Source: UBA11612 sp963976395 (GTDB lineage: Bacteria; Pseudomonadota; Alphaproteobacteria; Rhodospirillales; Rhodospirillaceae). Taken from it: a stretch of 26,558 bases of DNA. Positions within the stretch are counted from its first letter, which is position 1, and the number at the start of each line of letters is the position of its first letter. The stretch spans positions 1 through 26,558 of the forward strand of contig CAXBLG010000043.1 of the NCBI GenBank assembly GCA_963976395.1. The letters are read 5' to 3'. A program made the position numbers and the translations under genes. Under the pieces are notes generated by a model. That model had not been told where the DNA came from. It ran no database searches and was given only the letters and a program-made list of their open reading frames with translations. Below are positions 15,721-23,248 of the stretch, piece after piece.

Positions 15721-16456
15721 GAGATTTAATCCTTTTGTACGCAACAGGTATCAACGCGAGGAGCGCGAGGCCCGCCAACGCGCCGATAACCGTCGGTTGC
15801 TGCAATGCAGCGGCGGGATCAACGCCGGCCCCTGCGGCCAAAGCATCGCCAATACCCGCCCCAACAGTCGCGTAAACAAATGTTCCGGGAATGATTCCAA
15901 AGAAGGTTCCGAACACATAGGTGCGAAGCGGCACACCGAGAAACGCCGGGACAAGGTTGACCAGAAAGAAGGGAAACAGAGGCACCAATCTTAATATCAA
16001 GAGATAACTGAGCGCGTCCTTTCGGAACCCGTCTTCCATTTTTTTGAGGGCATTTCCGGCTTTGGCGCGCAAAAGATCCCCGAGGACATAGCGCGCAAGC
16101 AAAAACACCAACGTCGCGCCAATCGTCGCGGCAACAACAATGTATAAAGTGCCCGCAATCGGTCCGAAGATAAAACCGCCCGCAATGGTCAGCCAGATCG
16201 CCCCAGGAATAGAAAATGCCACGGCCGCAATATAAACGGCCATGAACGCCAAAATGGCAACCACGGCATTAGATTGAACAAATTCCAATAACCGTGCGCG
16301 GTTGGCGCTAAGCGCGTCCAACGAAAGATAATCGCTAGCACCGCTCAGATAAATCAGGGTCAAAACTGCAAGGAAGCCGATGAGAATGGCGATACGGCCA
16401 CCTGTAAAAAACACAGGAGACGGCAGCGAACCGCCAGCATCTACTGGATCGGGCAT
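15707..16456 (-). CDS. TVP38/TMEM64 (VTT-domain) membrane protein, 249 aa
   Basis: An inner-membrane protein of the DedA/VTT superfamily, whose members are linked to lipid scrambling or transport and envelope homeostasis. A first hydrophobic segment (IAILIGFLAVLTLIYLSGA) and a loop are followed by the SNARE-associated/VTT core. The core has SIPGAIWLTIAGGFIFGPI, LLILRLVPLFPFFLVNLVPA, FGTFFGIIPGTFVYATVGAG, and a final span near the C-terminus. These phrases are the family hallmarks (re-entrant FGxxxG and RxxPxxPFxxxN). I chose the ATG at 16456. Earlier in-frame GTG (16483) and TTG (16489) starts exist without a clear ribosome-binding site. It is the first gene of the operon and overlaps the flavoenzyme gene. 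VTT domains are also known fused to related flavoenzymes, which supports a joint role. Confidence 0.9.
   Translation of the reverse strand: MPDPVDAGGSLPSPVFFTGGRIAILIGFLAVLTLIYLSGASDYLSLDALSANRARLLEFVQSNAVVAILAFMAVYIAAVAFSIPGAIWLTIAGGFIFGPIAGTLYIVVAATIGATLVFLLARYVLGDLLRAKAGNALKKMEDGFRKDALSYLLILRLVPLFPFFLVNLVPAFLGVPLRTYVFGTFFGIIPGTFVYATVGAGIGDALAAGAGVDPAAALQQPTVIGALAGLALLALIPVAYKRIKSRGPR
15729..15736 (-). promoter_or_regulatory. Ribosome-binding site deciding the flavoenzyme GTG start
   Basis: AAAAGGAT on the minus strand lies eight bases before the GTG at 15720, inside the last codons of the VTT gene. The alternative TTG at 15744 has no purine-rich sequence before it. This makes the GTG the better start and implies translation coupled to the upstream gene. 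Confidence 0.65.
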
Positions 16457-16682
16457 TGAATCGAATCGGACATGGGTTCCCACTATCAAACCGTTTAAAG
16501 AAGACGGGAGTGTACTCTTTCACGCTGGCACTTCACCACACAGGGCCGTGAGGCTGGAAAGACCCCGTGGCCGCGAATCGAGACGGCCGAGGAATCTGGA
16601 CTTGAGATCCTCTCCGACTCGGAAAATCGACCGGCAAAGCGCTGAAATAGGCGGATTTTACGCGAAATTGGGTGCCCCGGCG
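16457..16682. other. Divergent upstream region between the VTT operon and rpmH
   Basis: The full gene-free interval is 329 bases (16457-16785). Its right third carries the rpmH promoter. In this left part I see no gene, no repeat of note and no convincing minus-strand promoter, although one for the VTT operon should lie here. Short ORFs on both strands have no recognisable features. Confidence 0.45.
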
Positions 16683-16712
16683 TTGACTTAGGGTCGAGCA
16701 GACCGGTATACA
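16683..16712 (+). promoter_or_regulatory. Sigma70-like promoter of the rpmH-rnpA-yidD-yidC operon
   Basis: TTGACT (16683-16688) and TATACA (16707-16712) are 18 bases apart. The -35 differs from consensus at one position and the -10 keeps TATA. The predicted start is about 67 bases before the rpmH GTG, leaving a moderate leader. No other candidate of this quality is seen before rpmH. Confidence 0.6.
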
Positions 16713-16785
16713 CCGCCCGCTGACCGAATTAGACGCTCCCCAACCGTGGTGGAGTGTCATCTTTTTATAGACTGGAGTTGCTGAC

Positions 16786-16920
16786 GTGAAACGCACGTAT
16801 CAGCCAAGCAAATTGGTGCGCAAGCGCCGTCACGGCTTCCGTTCCCGCATGGCGACGGTAGGCGGCCGCAAGGTTATTGCTAATCGTCGCGCCAAGGGCC
16901 GCAAACGCCTGTCGGCTTAA
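16786..16920 (+). CDS. rpmH: 50S ribosomal protein L34
   Basis: A 44-aa, very basic ribosomal protein of the large subunit. The translation MKRTYQPSKLVRKRRHGFRS followed by RMATVGGRKVIANRRAKGRK and RLSA matches L34 across its full length. The start is GTG at 16786, eight bases after GGAG (16774-16777). It heads the conserved cluster with rnpA, yidD and yidC, as in most proteobacteria. Confidence 0.98.
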   Translation: MKRTYQPSKLVRKRRHGFRSRMATVGGRKVIANRRAKGRKRLSA

Positions 16921-16923
16921 GCT

Positions 16924-16962
16924 TTGTTGCCGCCGTCTCACGGAGTCGGCGGGCCACAACAA
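16924..16962 (+). other. Hairpin in the rpmH-rnpA spacer
   Basis: An interrupted inverted repeat starts four bases after the rpmH stop. TTGTTG-CCGCCG (16924-16935) can pair with CGGCGG (16947-16952) and, after a 4-base bulge, CAACAA (16957-16962). An inner CTC/GAG extends the stem. No T tract follows, so it is not a standard terminator. It may limit read-through or protect the abundant rpmH message. Confidence 0.45.
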
Positions 16963-17003
16963 GGCGGTAATAAGCCGCTAAACTTGCCGTCGATTGGACT
17001 GCC

Positions 17004-17480
17004 ATGGCTTGGGACACGGAAAACACCTCACACCGAGAGAACGTTTCCGAAGACCGGGGCGAGCGCGCCACTGTGCCGCGCGGACGGCAGTGGCGCACTC
17101 TGCAAAACCGGGCGGATTTTTTAAGAGTCCGAGCGGCGGGGTTGCGCGGGGTAATGCCCGGTTTTGTTCTTCAGGCAGCGCCCACAAGCGTACAGGCGCC
17201 GAAACGCGTCCCTCAACAACTTCACATCGGTTTCACGGCCAGCAAGAAGGTCGGGAATGCTGTCGCCAGGAACCGGGCTAAACGGCGGCTGCGAGCGCTA
17301 GCAGACACGATCATGAATGACTGCGCTGATCCGAACTTCGATTACGTGTTGATTGGGCGCGGCGAGACCTTGAATCGCGAGTTCTCCTCTATGGAGTCGG
17401 ACCTGCGCCGCGCTCTAAAGCGCGTTTGCGCAAAAAGAGAACCTCGGAAAAATTCAGCGCCACGGACAAACACTCCATGA
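17004..17480 (+). CDS. rnpA: Ribonuclease P protein component
   Basis: The protein subunit of RNase P, which assists the catalytic RNA in trimming tRNA 5' ends. The family core is plain: LQNRADFLRVRAAG (33-46), PGFVLQA, and the signature IGFTASKKVGNAVARNRAKR (75-94), including the basic RNR motif that binds RNA. The 158-aa product has about 28 residues before the usual start of homology. The ATG at 17004 has only a weak ribosome-binding site. An in-frame GTG at 17073 (VPRGRQW) would give 135 aa and could be the true start. The C-terminal tail is basic. The stop overlaps the yidD start as ATGA, indicating coupled translation. Confidence 0.93.
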   Translation: MAWDTENTSHRENVSEDRGERATVPRGRQWRTLQNRADFLRVRAAGLRGVMPGFVLQAAPTSVQAPKRVPQQLHIGFTASKKVGNAVARNRAKRRLRALADTIMNDCADPNFDYVLIGRGETLNREFSSMESDLRRALKRVCAKREPRKNSAPRTNTP

Positions 17481-17779
17481 ATATATCTGTCTCCGGCGTC
17501 TCAACGTTTATCCTTAAGGGTGTCATAAGGCTCTATCAGCTCGTAATTTCGCCCGCATTGGGACCAAGGTGCCGGTATCTTCCGACATGCTCTGACTACG
17601 CGATGGAGGCTCTTGAGCGCCACGGTCCGCTCTCTGGCGCATGGCTGACCACCAAGCGCCTAGCCCGGTGCCATCCCTGGGGCGGATCAGGCTTGGACCC
17701 GGTACCCGATCATCTGGAACATAAAAACTGTAGCGGCGCGCACGATTGCGGCCACACGTCACCCCGTACCATTTCGTAA
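17477..17779 (+). CDS. yidD: Membrane protein insertion efficiency factor YidD
   Basis: A small inner-membrane-associated protein that helps YidC insert membrane proteins. The 100-aa product has an amphipathic N-terminal helix (FILKGVIRLYQLVISPALGP), then the family cysteine motifs CRYLPTCSDYAMEALERHG and RLARCHPWGGSGLDPVP. I chose the ATG at 17477, which overlaps the rnpA stop by four bases (ATGA), over an upstream in-frame start at 17426 inside rnpA. yidC follows 22 bases after the stop. Confidence 0.96.
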   Translation: MNISVSGVSTFILKGVIRLYQLVISPALGPRCRYLPTCSDYAMEALERHGPLSGAWLTTKRLARCHPWGGSGLDPVPDHLEHKNCSGAHDCGHTSPRTIS

Positions 17780-17801
17780 ACACCCAATCTGATCAGGACT
17801 C

Positions 17802-19532
17802 ATGGCAGACCAACGTAATTTCATAGTGGCAATTGCCCTTTCCGTGATTGTTCTCGTCGGCTGGGATTATTTTTTCTCATCCGAACCTACGCCCCAGCCG
17901 GTTAGCGACTCACCTACGGCTCTAGCACCACCAGCACAGGTTCCCGGGGGAGCCCCCGATATAGCCGCGCCTGTTTCGACTCCGGTTGATGCCCCCAGCG
18001 CAGGGCCTGTCATTCCACAACTATCGCCGGACACACGCCTGCGCATTGCGACACCTCATCTGCATGGTTCGCTCTCACTGACCGGCGCGCGCTTCGACGA
18101 CATTACACTCGCGAGCTACCGCGAGGAATTGGACGCCAGCAGTCCGGAGATCGTCCTGCTCTCACCTATGGGCTCTCCCAAGCCTTACTTTGCCGAACTT
18201 GGCTGGGTCACGTCGGACTCTTCTATAACTCTGCCCACTTCAACCACGGTTTGGACGCCACAAGACCCAAATGTCGTGCTGACAGATCAAACGCCTGTCG
18301 TCCTGACGTGGGATAATGGTCAGGGATTGATCTTTACGCGCATTATCCGCGCGGACGACGAGTACTTGTTCACGGTTGAACAGACGGTGGAGAACACCAG
18401 CGACCAACCTGTCACGCTGTATCCGTACAGTTTAGTCGCCCGCATCGGCGAGCCAGAAACTCTCGGCTTCTTCATTCTGCACGAGGGGCCTGTCGGGGTC
18501 TTTAATCGCACCTTGAAGGAAATGGACTACGACGACCTCAGGGATAAGAAGCGCGAATCCGTTGAGTCCACGGGCGGATGGATTGGATTTACCGATAAAT
18601 ATTGGCTGACATCGGTGGCCTTTGATCAAGACCTCAACGTCACCGCCAACTACACACACTCCGGGCCCGAAGAACGCGGGCGCTATCAAACCGATCTACG
18701 CGCCGATGCCCTCACAGTTGCGCCCGGCGGGACCGAATCCGTCACCGCGTATGTGTTTGCAGGCGCTAAGGAACTGGCGCTTCTAGACCGCTATGCCGAG
18801 ACCCCAGGGCTCTCCCGCTTTGATCTCGCCATTGATTTTGGCTGGTTCTATTTCCTGACCCGGCCGTTTTTCCTAGGCCTTCGGTGGCTGAACGATCTTC
18901 TTGGCAACTACGGCGTCGCCATTATCGTGTTCACCGCCTTTTTGCGTCTGCTGATCTTCCCCATCGCCAATAAGCAATACACGGCGATGAATAAGATGAA
19001 GAAACTGCAGCCCGAGATGAAGCGGCTTCAGGAAAAACATGCCAACGACAAGATGAAACTGCAGCAGGAGATGATGGATCTCTACAAGCGCGAAAAGGCC
19101 AACCCCATCACTGGCTGCTTGCCGATCCTGCTTCAGATTCCGATTTTCTTTGCACTCTACAAAGTTCTATTTGTCGCCATCGAAATGAGGCACGCACCGT
19201 TTTTCGGCTGGATTAAGGACCTTTCGGCTCCAGATCCCACCAGCATTTTGAACCTGTTTGGGTTGCTGCCCTTTACCCCGCCCGAGTCTCTCGCCTTTGT
19301 CAGCATCGGCGTCCTGCCGTTGTTGATGGGATTCTTCATGTATCTTCAGCAAAAAATTGCGCCGCAACCGCCCGACCCCACCCAGGCCAAGATCATGATG
19401 CTCTTGCCGGTTGTTTTCACATTCGTGAGTGCACAATTCCCGGCGGGCTTGGTAATTTACTGGGCGTGGACCACGCTACTCGGCATTTTGCAGCAGTGGA
19501 TTCTCATGCGCCGCGCCGGCATTAGTGCTTAA
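17802..19532 (+). CDS. yidC: Membrane protein insertase YidC
   Basis: The inner-membrane insertase that places proteins in the bilayer alone or with SecYEG. At 576 aa it is the Gram-negative type: an N-terminal anchor (FIVAIALSVIVLVGWDYFF, 7-25), a Pro/Ala-rich linker, a large periplasmic beta-sandwich domain, and the conserved C-terminal five-helix core. Core landmarks are FRLLIFPIANKQYTAMNKMK, the cytoplasmic helical hairpin LQPEMKRLQEKHANDKMKLQ, NPITGCLPILLQIPIFFALY, and the last span FPAGLVIYWAWTTLLGILQQ. A short tail RRAGISA ends it. It lies in the standard rpmH-rnpA-yidD-yidC order, with engB 21 bases downstream. Confidence 0.98.
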   Translation: MADQRNFIVAIALSVIVLVGWDYFFSSEPTPQPVSDSPTALAPPAQVPGGAPDIAAPVSTPVDAPSAGPVIPQLSPDTRLRIATPHLHGSLSLTGARFDDITLASYREELDASSPEIVLLSPMGSPKPYFAELGWVTSDSSITLPTSTTVWTPQDPNVVLTDQTPVVLTWDNGQGLIFTRIIRADDEYLFTVEQTVENTSDQPVTLYPYSLVARIGEPETLGFFILHEGPVGVFNRTLKEMDYDDLRDKKRESVESTGGWIGFTDKYWLTSVAFDQDLNVTANYTHSGPEERGRYQTDLRADALTVAPGGTESVTAYVFAGAKELALLDRYAETPGLSRFDLAIDFGWFYFLTRPFFLGLRWLNDLLGNYGVAIIVFTAFLRLLIFPIANKQYTAMNKMKKLQPEMKRLQEKHANDKMKLQQEMMDLYKREKANPITGCLPILLQIPIFFALYKVLFVAIEMRHAPFFGWIKDLSAPDPTSILNLFGLLPFTPPESLAFVSIGVLPLLMGFFMYLQQKIAPQPPDPTQAKIMMLLPVVFTFVSAQFPAGLVIYWAWTTLLGILQQWILMRRAGISA

Positions 19533-19553
19533 GTATCCGGAGGGCGTACATGA

Positions 19554-20210
19554 ATGACCGAAAGCATTCCCAATCCTACCTTTGAAGCGGCCGTCGTCGA
19601 AGCCGGACGACTCCTCTTCGCGGCACCGGCAACTTTTATGCTGGGCGTCGCCGGGCTTGATCAATTACCTGAAAGTGATCTGCCGGAGATCACTTTCGCC
19701 GGACGCTCAAATGTCGGGAAATCCAGTCTCATAAATGCTCTGACTAATCGCAAATCCCTGGCGCGCACCTCCGTTACGCCGGGCCGGACCCAGGAAATCA
19801 ACTTTTTCGACCTGGATGGACGACTGATGGTCTCGGATTTGCCCGGGTACGGTTATGCGAAAGCGCCTAAGAGCAAGGTCGATGCATGGACAAGCCTCAT
19901 CAAACAATATCTACGAGGCAGGCCGAATCTGCGGCGTGCGCTTGTGCTCGTTGATAGCCGTCACGGACTAAAAGAGAATGACCGCGAAATTATGAAATTG
20001 ATGGATGACGCTGCGGTCAATTATCAGATCATTATGACAAAAGCCGACAAGGTGAAACCCGGACCGCTGGCGACGCTCCATAAGGCGGTTGCCGCCGAGA
20101 TAAAAAGGCACGTCGCCGCCCATCCGGACATCCTGATCACCAGTGCCGCCGAGGGATGGGGCATTGCCGAGGCCCGTGCCGCCTTGTCAGAACTGGCTCT
20201 GACGGAGTAG
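19554..20210 (+). CDS. engB: Ribosome biogenesis GTP-binding protein EngB/YihA/YsxC
   Basis: A small TrmE-Era-type GTPase needed for late assembly of the 50S subunit. The 218-aa protein shows G1 GRSNVGKSS (50-58), the switch region VTPGRTQEINFF (74-85), G3 DLPGYG (95-100), G4 TKADK (162-166) and G5-like SAAEG (197-201). A GGAGGG at 19539-19544 serves the start. An ATG at 19550 is out of frame, so the ATG at 19554 is used. It is 21 bases from yidC and 79 bases before argB. Confidence 0.97.
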   Translation: MTESIPNPTFEAAVVEAGRLLFAAPATFMLGVAGLDQLPESDLPEITFAGRSNVGKSSLINALTNRKSLARTSVTPGRTQEINFFDLDGRLMVSDLPGYGYAKAPKSKVDAWTSLIKQYLRGRPNLRRALVLVDSRHGLKENDREIMKLMDDAAVNYQIIMTKADKVKPGPLATLHKAVAAEIKRHVAAHPDILITSAAEGWGIAEARAALSELALTE

Positions 20211-20289
20211 GTGTTGGTTTACATGGAGCCCGGCTTGCATATGCTGGCCGACCATCGACCTAAACTTTTAGCCTGAAGCGGACCCATAC

Positions 20290-21198
20290 ATGTCAGAGAC
20301 CCAAGATACAGAAAAGGCCGCATGGCTGGAGAAGGCAGGTATTCTTGCCGATGCCCTACCCTTTATGCGCGAGCACTCTGGCGAAACCATTGTCATCAAA
20401 TACGGCGGTCACGCGATGGGCGACGATAAGGTTGCCGATAGCTTTGCACGCGACATCGTCCTTCTCAAACAGGTCGGTATTAATCCGATCGTCGTACACG
20501 GCGGCGGCCCTCAAATAGGGGCCATGCTAGAGCGCCTTAAAATTCAAAGTTCGTTCATCGATGGTTTGCGGGTCACCGACGCCGCAACCGTCGAGATTGT
20601 CGAGATGGTGCTCAGCGGTTCTATAAACAAACAGATCGTTACGGCCATCAATAAGGCGGGCGGCTTTGCCGTTGGCATGTCCGGAAAAGACGGCAACTTG
20701 ATTCGCGCGCGCAAACTGCGCCGGTCGAAGAAAGATCCCGGATCGAATATCGAAAAAATCCTCGACCTTGGTTTTGTCGGCGAACCGTCAGAGATCAATC
20801 CTCACATTCTCGACACGTTCGAAGAATCGGACATTATTCCCGTCATCGCACCTATAGGGGTCGGCCCCAACGGCGAGACCTTCAACATCAATGCCGATAC
20901 AGTTGCCGGGGCGATCGCTGGAGCGGCAGGCGCCGCGCGGTTGCTGATGCTAACCGATGTCGCCGGTGTGCTGGATGATACCGGACGGCTTATCAAGGAA
21001 ATGACGGTGGAGCGGGCCAAGACGCTGATTCAGTCGGGAACCATTTCCGGCGGCATGATTCCCAAGATCGAAACGTGTCTGGATGCTGTAGACCAAGGCG
21101 TTGAAGCCGCCGTTATCGTCGATGGCCGCGTCGCGCATGCGGTTCTTCTGGAATTGTTCACGCCTTCGGGCGCGGGCAGCCTTATTAAATCGCGATGA
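20290..21198 (+). CDS. argB: Acetylglutamate kinase
   Basis: The enzyme phosphorylates N-acetylglutamate with ATP, the second step of arginine biosynthesis. The 302-aa product is an amino-acid-kinase-fold protein with the phosphate-binding VIKYGGHAMG near the N-terminus, the substrate loop VHGGGPQIGAML, the block LSGSINKQIVTAINKAGGFA, and the ATP-site end segment SGGMIPKIETCLDAVDQGVE. An extended N-terminal helix (EKAAWLEKAGILADALPFM) is of the kind found in hexameric, arginine-sensitive acetylglutamate kinases, so feedback inhibition by arginine is likely but inferred. Its TGA overlaps the ATG of the HAD gene. Confidence 0.97.
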   Translation: MSETQDTEKAAWLEKAGILADALPFMREHSGETIVIKYGGHAMGDDKVADSFARDIVLLKQVGINPIVVHGGGPQIGAMLERLKIQSSFIDGLRVTDAATVEIVEMVLSGSINKQIVTAINKAGGFAVGMSGKDGNLIRARKLRRSKKDPGSNIEKILDLGFVGEPSEINPHILDTFEESDIIPVIAPIGVGPNGETFNINADTVAGAIAGAAGAARLLMLTDVAGVLDDTGRLIKEMTVERAKTLIQSGTISGGMIPKIETCLDAVDQGVEAAVIVDGRVAHAVLLELFTPSGAGSLIKSR

Positions 21199-21899
21199 CC
21201 CTTGGACTCAAAAGCGCTGATCAGTTCGATAAAATAGCGAATACCGAGTTCTGGGTCTTCGATCTGGACAACACGCTTTATCCTGCCAGCAGCAACCTGT
21301 TCGCCCAGATCGATGCCAGGATGAAGGCCTTTATCGCGCGAGCCTTTAATATATCGACTGAAGATGCATTTAAGCTGCAAAAAAAATATTACCATGACTA
21401 CGGAACGACGTTGCGCGGCCTCATGGTCCATGACGGGATAGATCCGGAAATCTTCCTAAGTTACGTTCACGATATAGACCATTCGGTTCTTCAGCCCGAT
21501 GCCGCGCTCGACAGCGCGCTTGAGAATCTGCCCGGACGAAAATTTGTATATACGAATGGGTCCGCGCAACATGCGGCTGCAGTCACAGACCGACTCGGCA
21601 TTTCCCATCATTTCACGGGTATTTTCGACATTCGGGCCAGCGACTACATCCCAAAACCCGATCCGGCGTCCTATACGGATTTTATTGCCCGCCATGGGGT
21701 CGCGCCAAAACGCGCCGTGATGTTTGAAGACTCACATAAAAATCTAAAGCCCGCAGCTGATCTCGGCATGGCCACAGTCTTCGTGCGTCATCCGAGCAAT
21801 GCCCCTGCTAACAGAGAGGACATGGATCACTGCCATTATTTGACCGAGGATCTCGTGTCTTGGCTGCAAAGCGCAACCACACATATTGCGCGAAGCTAG
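21195..21899 (+). CDS. HAD-superfamily hydrolase, pyrimidine 5'-nucleotidase-like, 234 aa
   Basis: A soluble phosphatase of the HAD IA subfamily. Motif I is FDLDNTLYP (22-30) with nucleophile Asp23 and Asp25. Motif II is VYTNGS, the motif III lysine is in IPKPDPASY, and motif IV is MFEDSHKNLKPA. A helical cap lies between motifs I and II. Closest family resemblance is to the SDT1/PHM8-type pyrimidine 5'-nucleotidases that dephosphorylate UMP or CMP. The substrate here is not proven. The start overlaps the argB stop (ATGA), so the two are cotranslated. The stop codon overlaps that of the convergent DUF2336 gene in the four bases CTAG. Confidence 0.92.
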   Translation: MTLGLKSADQFDKIANTEFWVFDLDNTLYPASSNLFAQIDARMKAFIARAFNISTEDAFKLQKKYYHDYGTTLRGLMVHDGIDPEIFLSYVHDIDHSVLQPDAALDSALENLPGRKFVYTNGSAQHAAAVTDRLGISHHFTGIFDIRASDYIPKPDPASYTDFIARHGVAPKRAVMFEDSHKNLKPAADLGMATVFVRHPSNAPANREDMDHCHYLTEDLVSWLQSATTHIARS

Positions 21900-23239
21900 G
21901 ATTTTACGGGTGGTTGTTTGCGGTTTTTAGCAAGATCCGTGTACATCTCAATTTGCCATACGAACTCTTCTTCCGTGGCGTCAAATCCGCCGCCCGCCCG
22001 GGGTTGAATGACGGAATCCGGCGTCACCCGCCCAACCTTAATCTGTAGTTGCACCGCCTCCTCCGCTGTAAAATCGGCGGACCAGGCAACCGCGAGCATG
22101 CCCTTGGCGCTCGCGGCCCGAATAACTTCAACAAGTACGTCCACAGGTATCTCAGCCAAACGGGCGATCGCAGCGACAACCAAGGGTGTCACTTCAGTCG
22201 CCGCCATACTTAGAATGCTTTCGGTCGACAGCTTACCGGCCCGCGCCAAACTTTCCGTTTGCCGCTGCGCTATGGCCAGCGCACGTGGATCAAGCACGGT
22301 GTCGGGATCTTCTTGAGCAAGTCCGCCTTGTTCTTCACGGTGCCGCAGCCTCTCACGTACGATTTCTCTTAGAGACGACGTCGTTTCCGAGTCCAGATCG
22401 GCGCGTTTAGATAGTGCCTGCACAAGCGACTCTGCGACAAACTCGGCTATTCGGAGCGCCGCCTTCGCACTCAGGCTGCGCCGGTGCACCAGCGGGGCAT
22501 GCCAGCTTTGATGGCCAGGCGCTGCATCAATAATGGCATCGAGTGTTTCTTCCCGAATTTGGGCACTCTGGTTTTTGAGCAGAGCGGTAATCCCATCAAC
22601 ATTGCCGGTCCCGACAATCGCCTGTGAGACCTCTTCACCGACGTTGATACGTCGCGAAATTGCCGTCAATTGCGCCGTCATTGGACTGGCTTGAATCACG
22701 GCCTCTAAGTCTTCGTCTGTCAGGACAGGTGAGAATTCCAGCACTGGGGCTGCCACCGATGCTTCAGGGTCCATGGCTAAAGTCAGAATAATATCGTGCG
22801 GCGCATCCGGCAGCGATTTCATCGCATCGGCCAACGCCCGGCGAACGCGGGGAAGTTGATCACGCACGAGCAAAGCCAAAACCTGATGGACCGTGCGCCA
22901 TGCCTGTGCATGCTGATCGGCATTTAGCCCCGGCATAATCCGACCTATCCGGTTGGCCAAATCATGGCGCACTTCGTCATCAGTGTCTGAGGCCAATACC
23001 ATCGATGCTTTGATCGGAAGATTCTCATTGACGGCAATGGCACGTCTGACTTCAACGTCTGGATCACGTGCCAGGAAAAATAAGATTTCAGGCTCGAGAT
23101 CCGTGCGCAGAGCCAAAGCTAGACGCACGTTTGAGTCGGCATGATCCAAAAGGTCTCTGGCTTGCTCATAATTCACCTTATGATCGGGAAGGCCGAGCAG
23201 GCGAATCAAGCGGTCTTTAGCGGGCGTACTGGCTGCCAT
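21896..23239 (-). CDS. DUF2336 domain-containing protein with HEAT-like repeats, 447 aa
   Basis: A soluble alphaproteobacterial protein of unknown function. The N-terminal half consists of short helical pairs typical of HEAT-like repeats, for example LALALRTDLEPEILFFLARD and VEVRRAIAVNENLPIKASMV. The DUF2336 region follows at roughly 150-370. The final part (AEEAVQLQIKVGRVTPDSVI) ends in a short hydrophilic tail. There is no signal peptide or membrane span. HEAT-like proteins usually act as protein-binding scaffolds. It starts nine bases after the stop of the diguanylate cyclase gene, with GAGG-containing sequence before the ATG at 23239, so the two form an operon. A role in the same signalling path is inference. 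Confidence 0.85.
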   Translation of the reverse strand: MAASTPAKDRLIRLLGLPDHKVNYEQARDLLDHADSNVRLALALRTDLEPEILFFLARDPDVEVRRAIAVNENLPIKASMVLASDTDDEVRHDLANRIGRIMPGLNADQHAQAWRTVHQVLALLVRDQLPRVRRALADAMKSLPDAPHDIILTLAMDPEASVAAPVLEFSPVLTDEDLEAVIQASPMTAQLTAISRRINVGEEVSQAIVGTGNVDGITALLKNQSAQIREETLDAIIDAAPGHQSWHAPLVHRRSLSAKAALRIAEFVAESLVQALSKRADLDSETTSSLREIVRERLRHREEQGGLAQEDPDTVLDPRALAIAQRQTESLARAGKLSTESILSMAATEVTPLVVAAIARLAEIPVDVLVEVIRAASAKGMLAVAWSADFTAEEAVQLQIKVGRVTPDSVIQPRAGGGFDATEEEFVWQIEMYTDLAKNRKQPPVKS

Positions 23240-23248
23240 ATCTCGGCC

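Noticed and set aside
16533..16796. Minus-strand ORF with a phrase (RRGSQVQIPRPSR) reminiscent of false ORFs over tRNAs, suggesting a hidden or degraded tRNA
   Set aside because: I tried to fold both strands as tRNA-Ser or tRNA-Leu and found no consistent anticodon arm, T-arm and acceptor stem.
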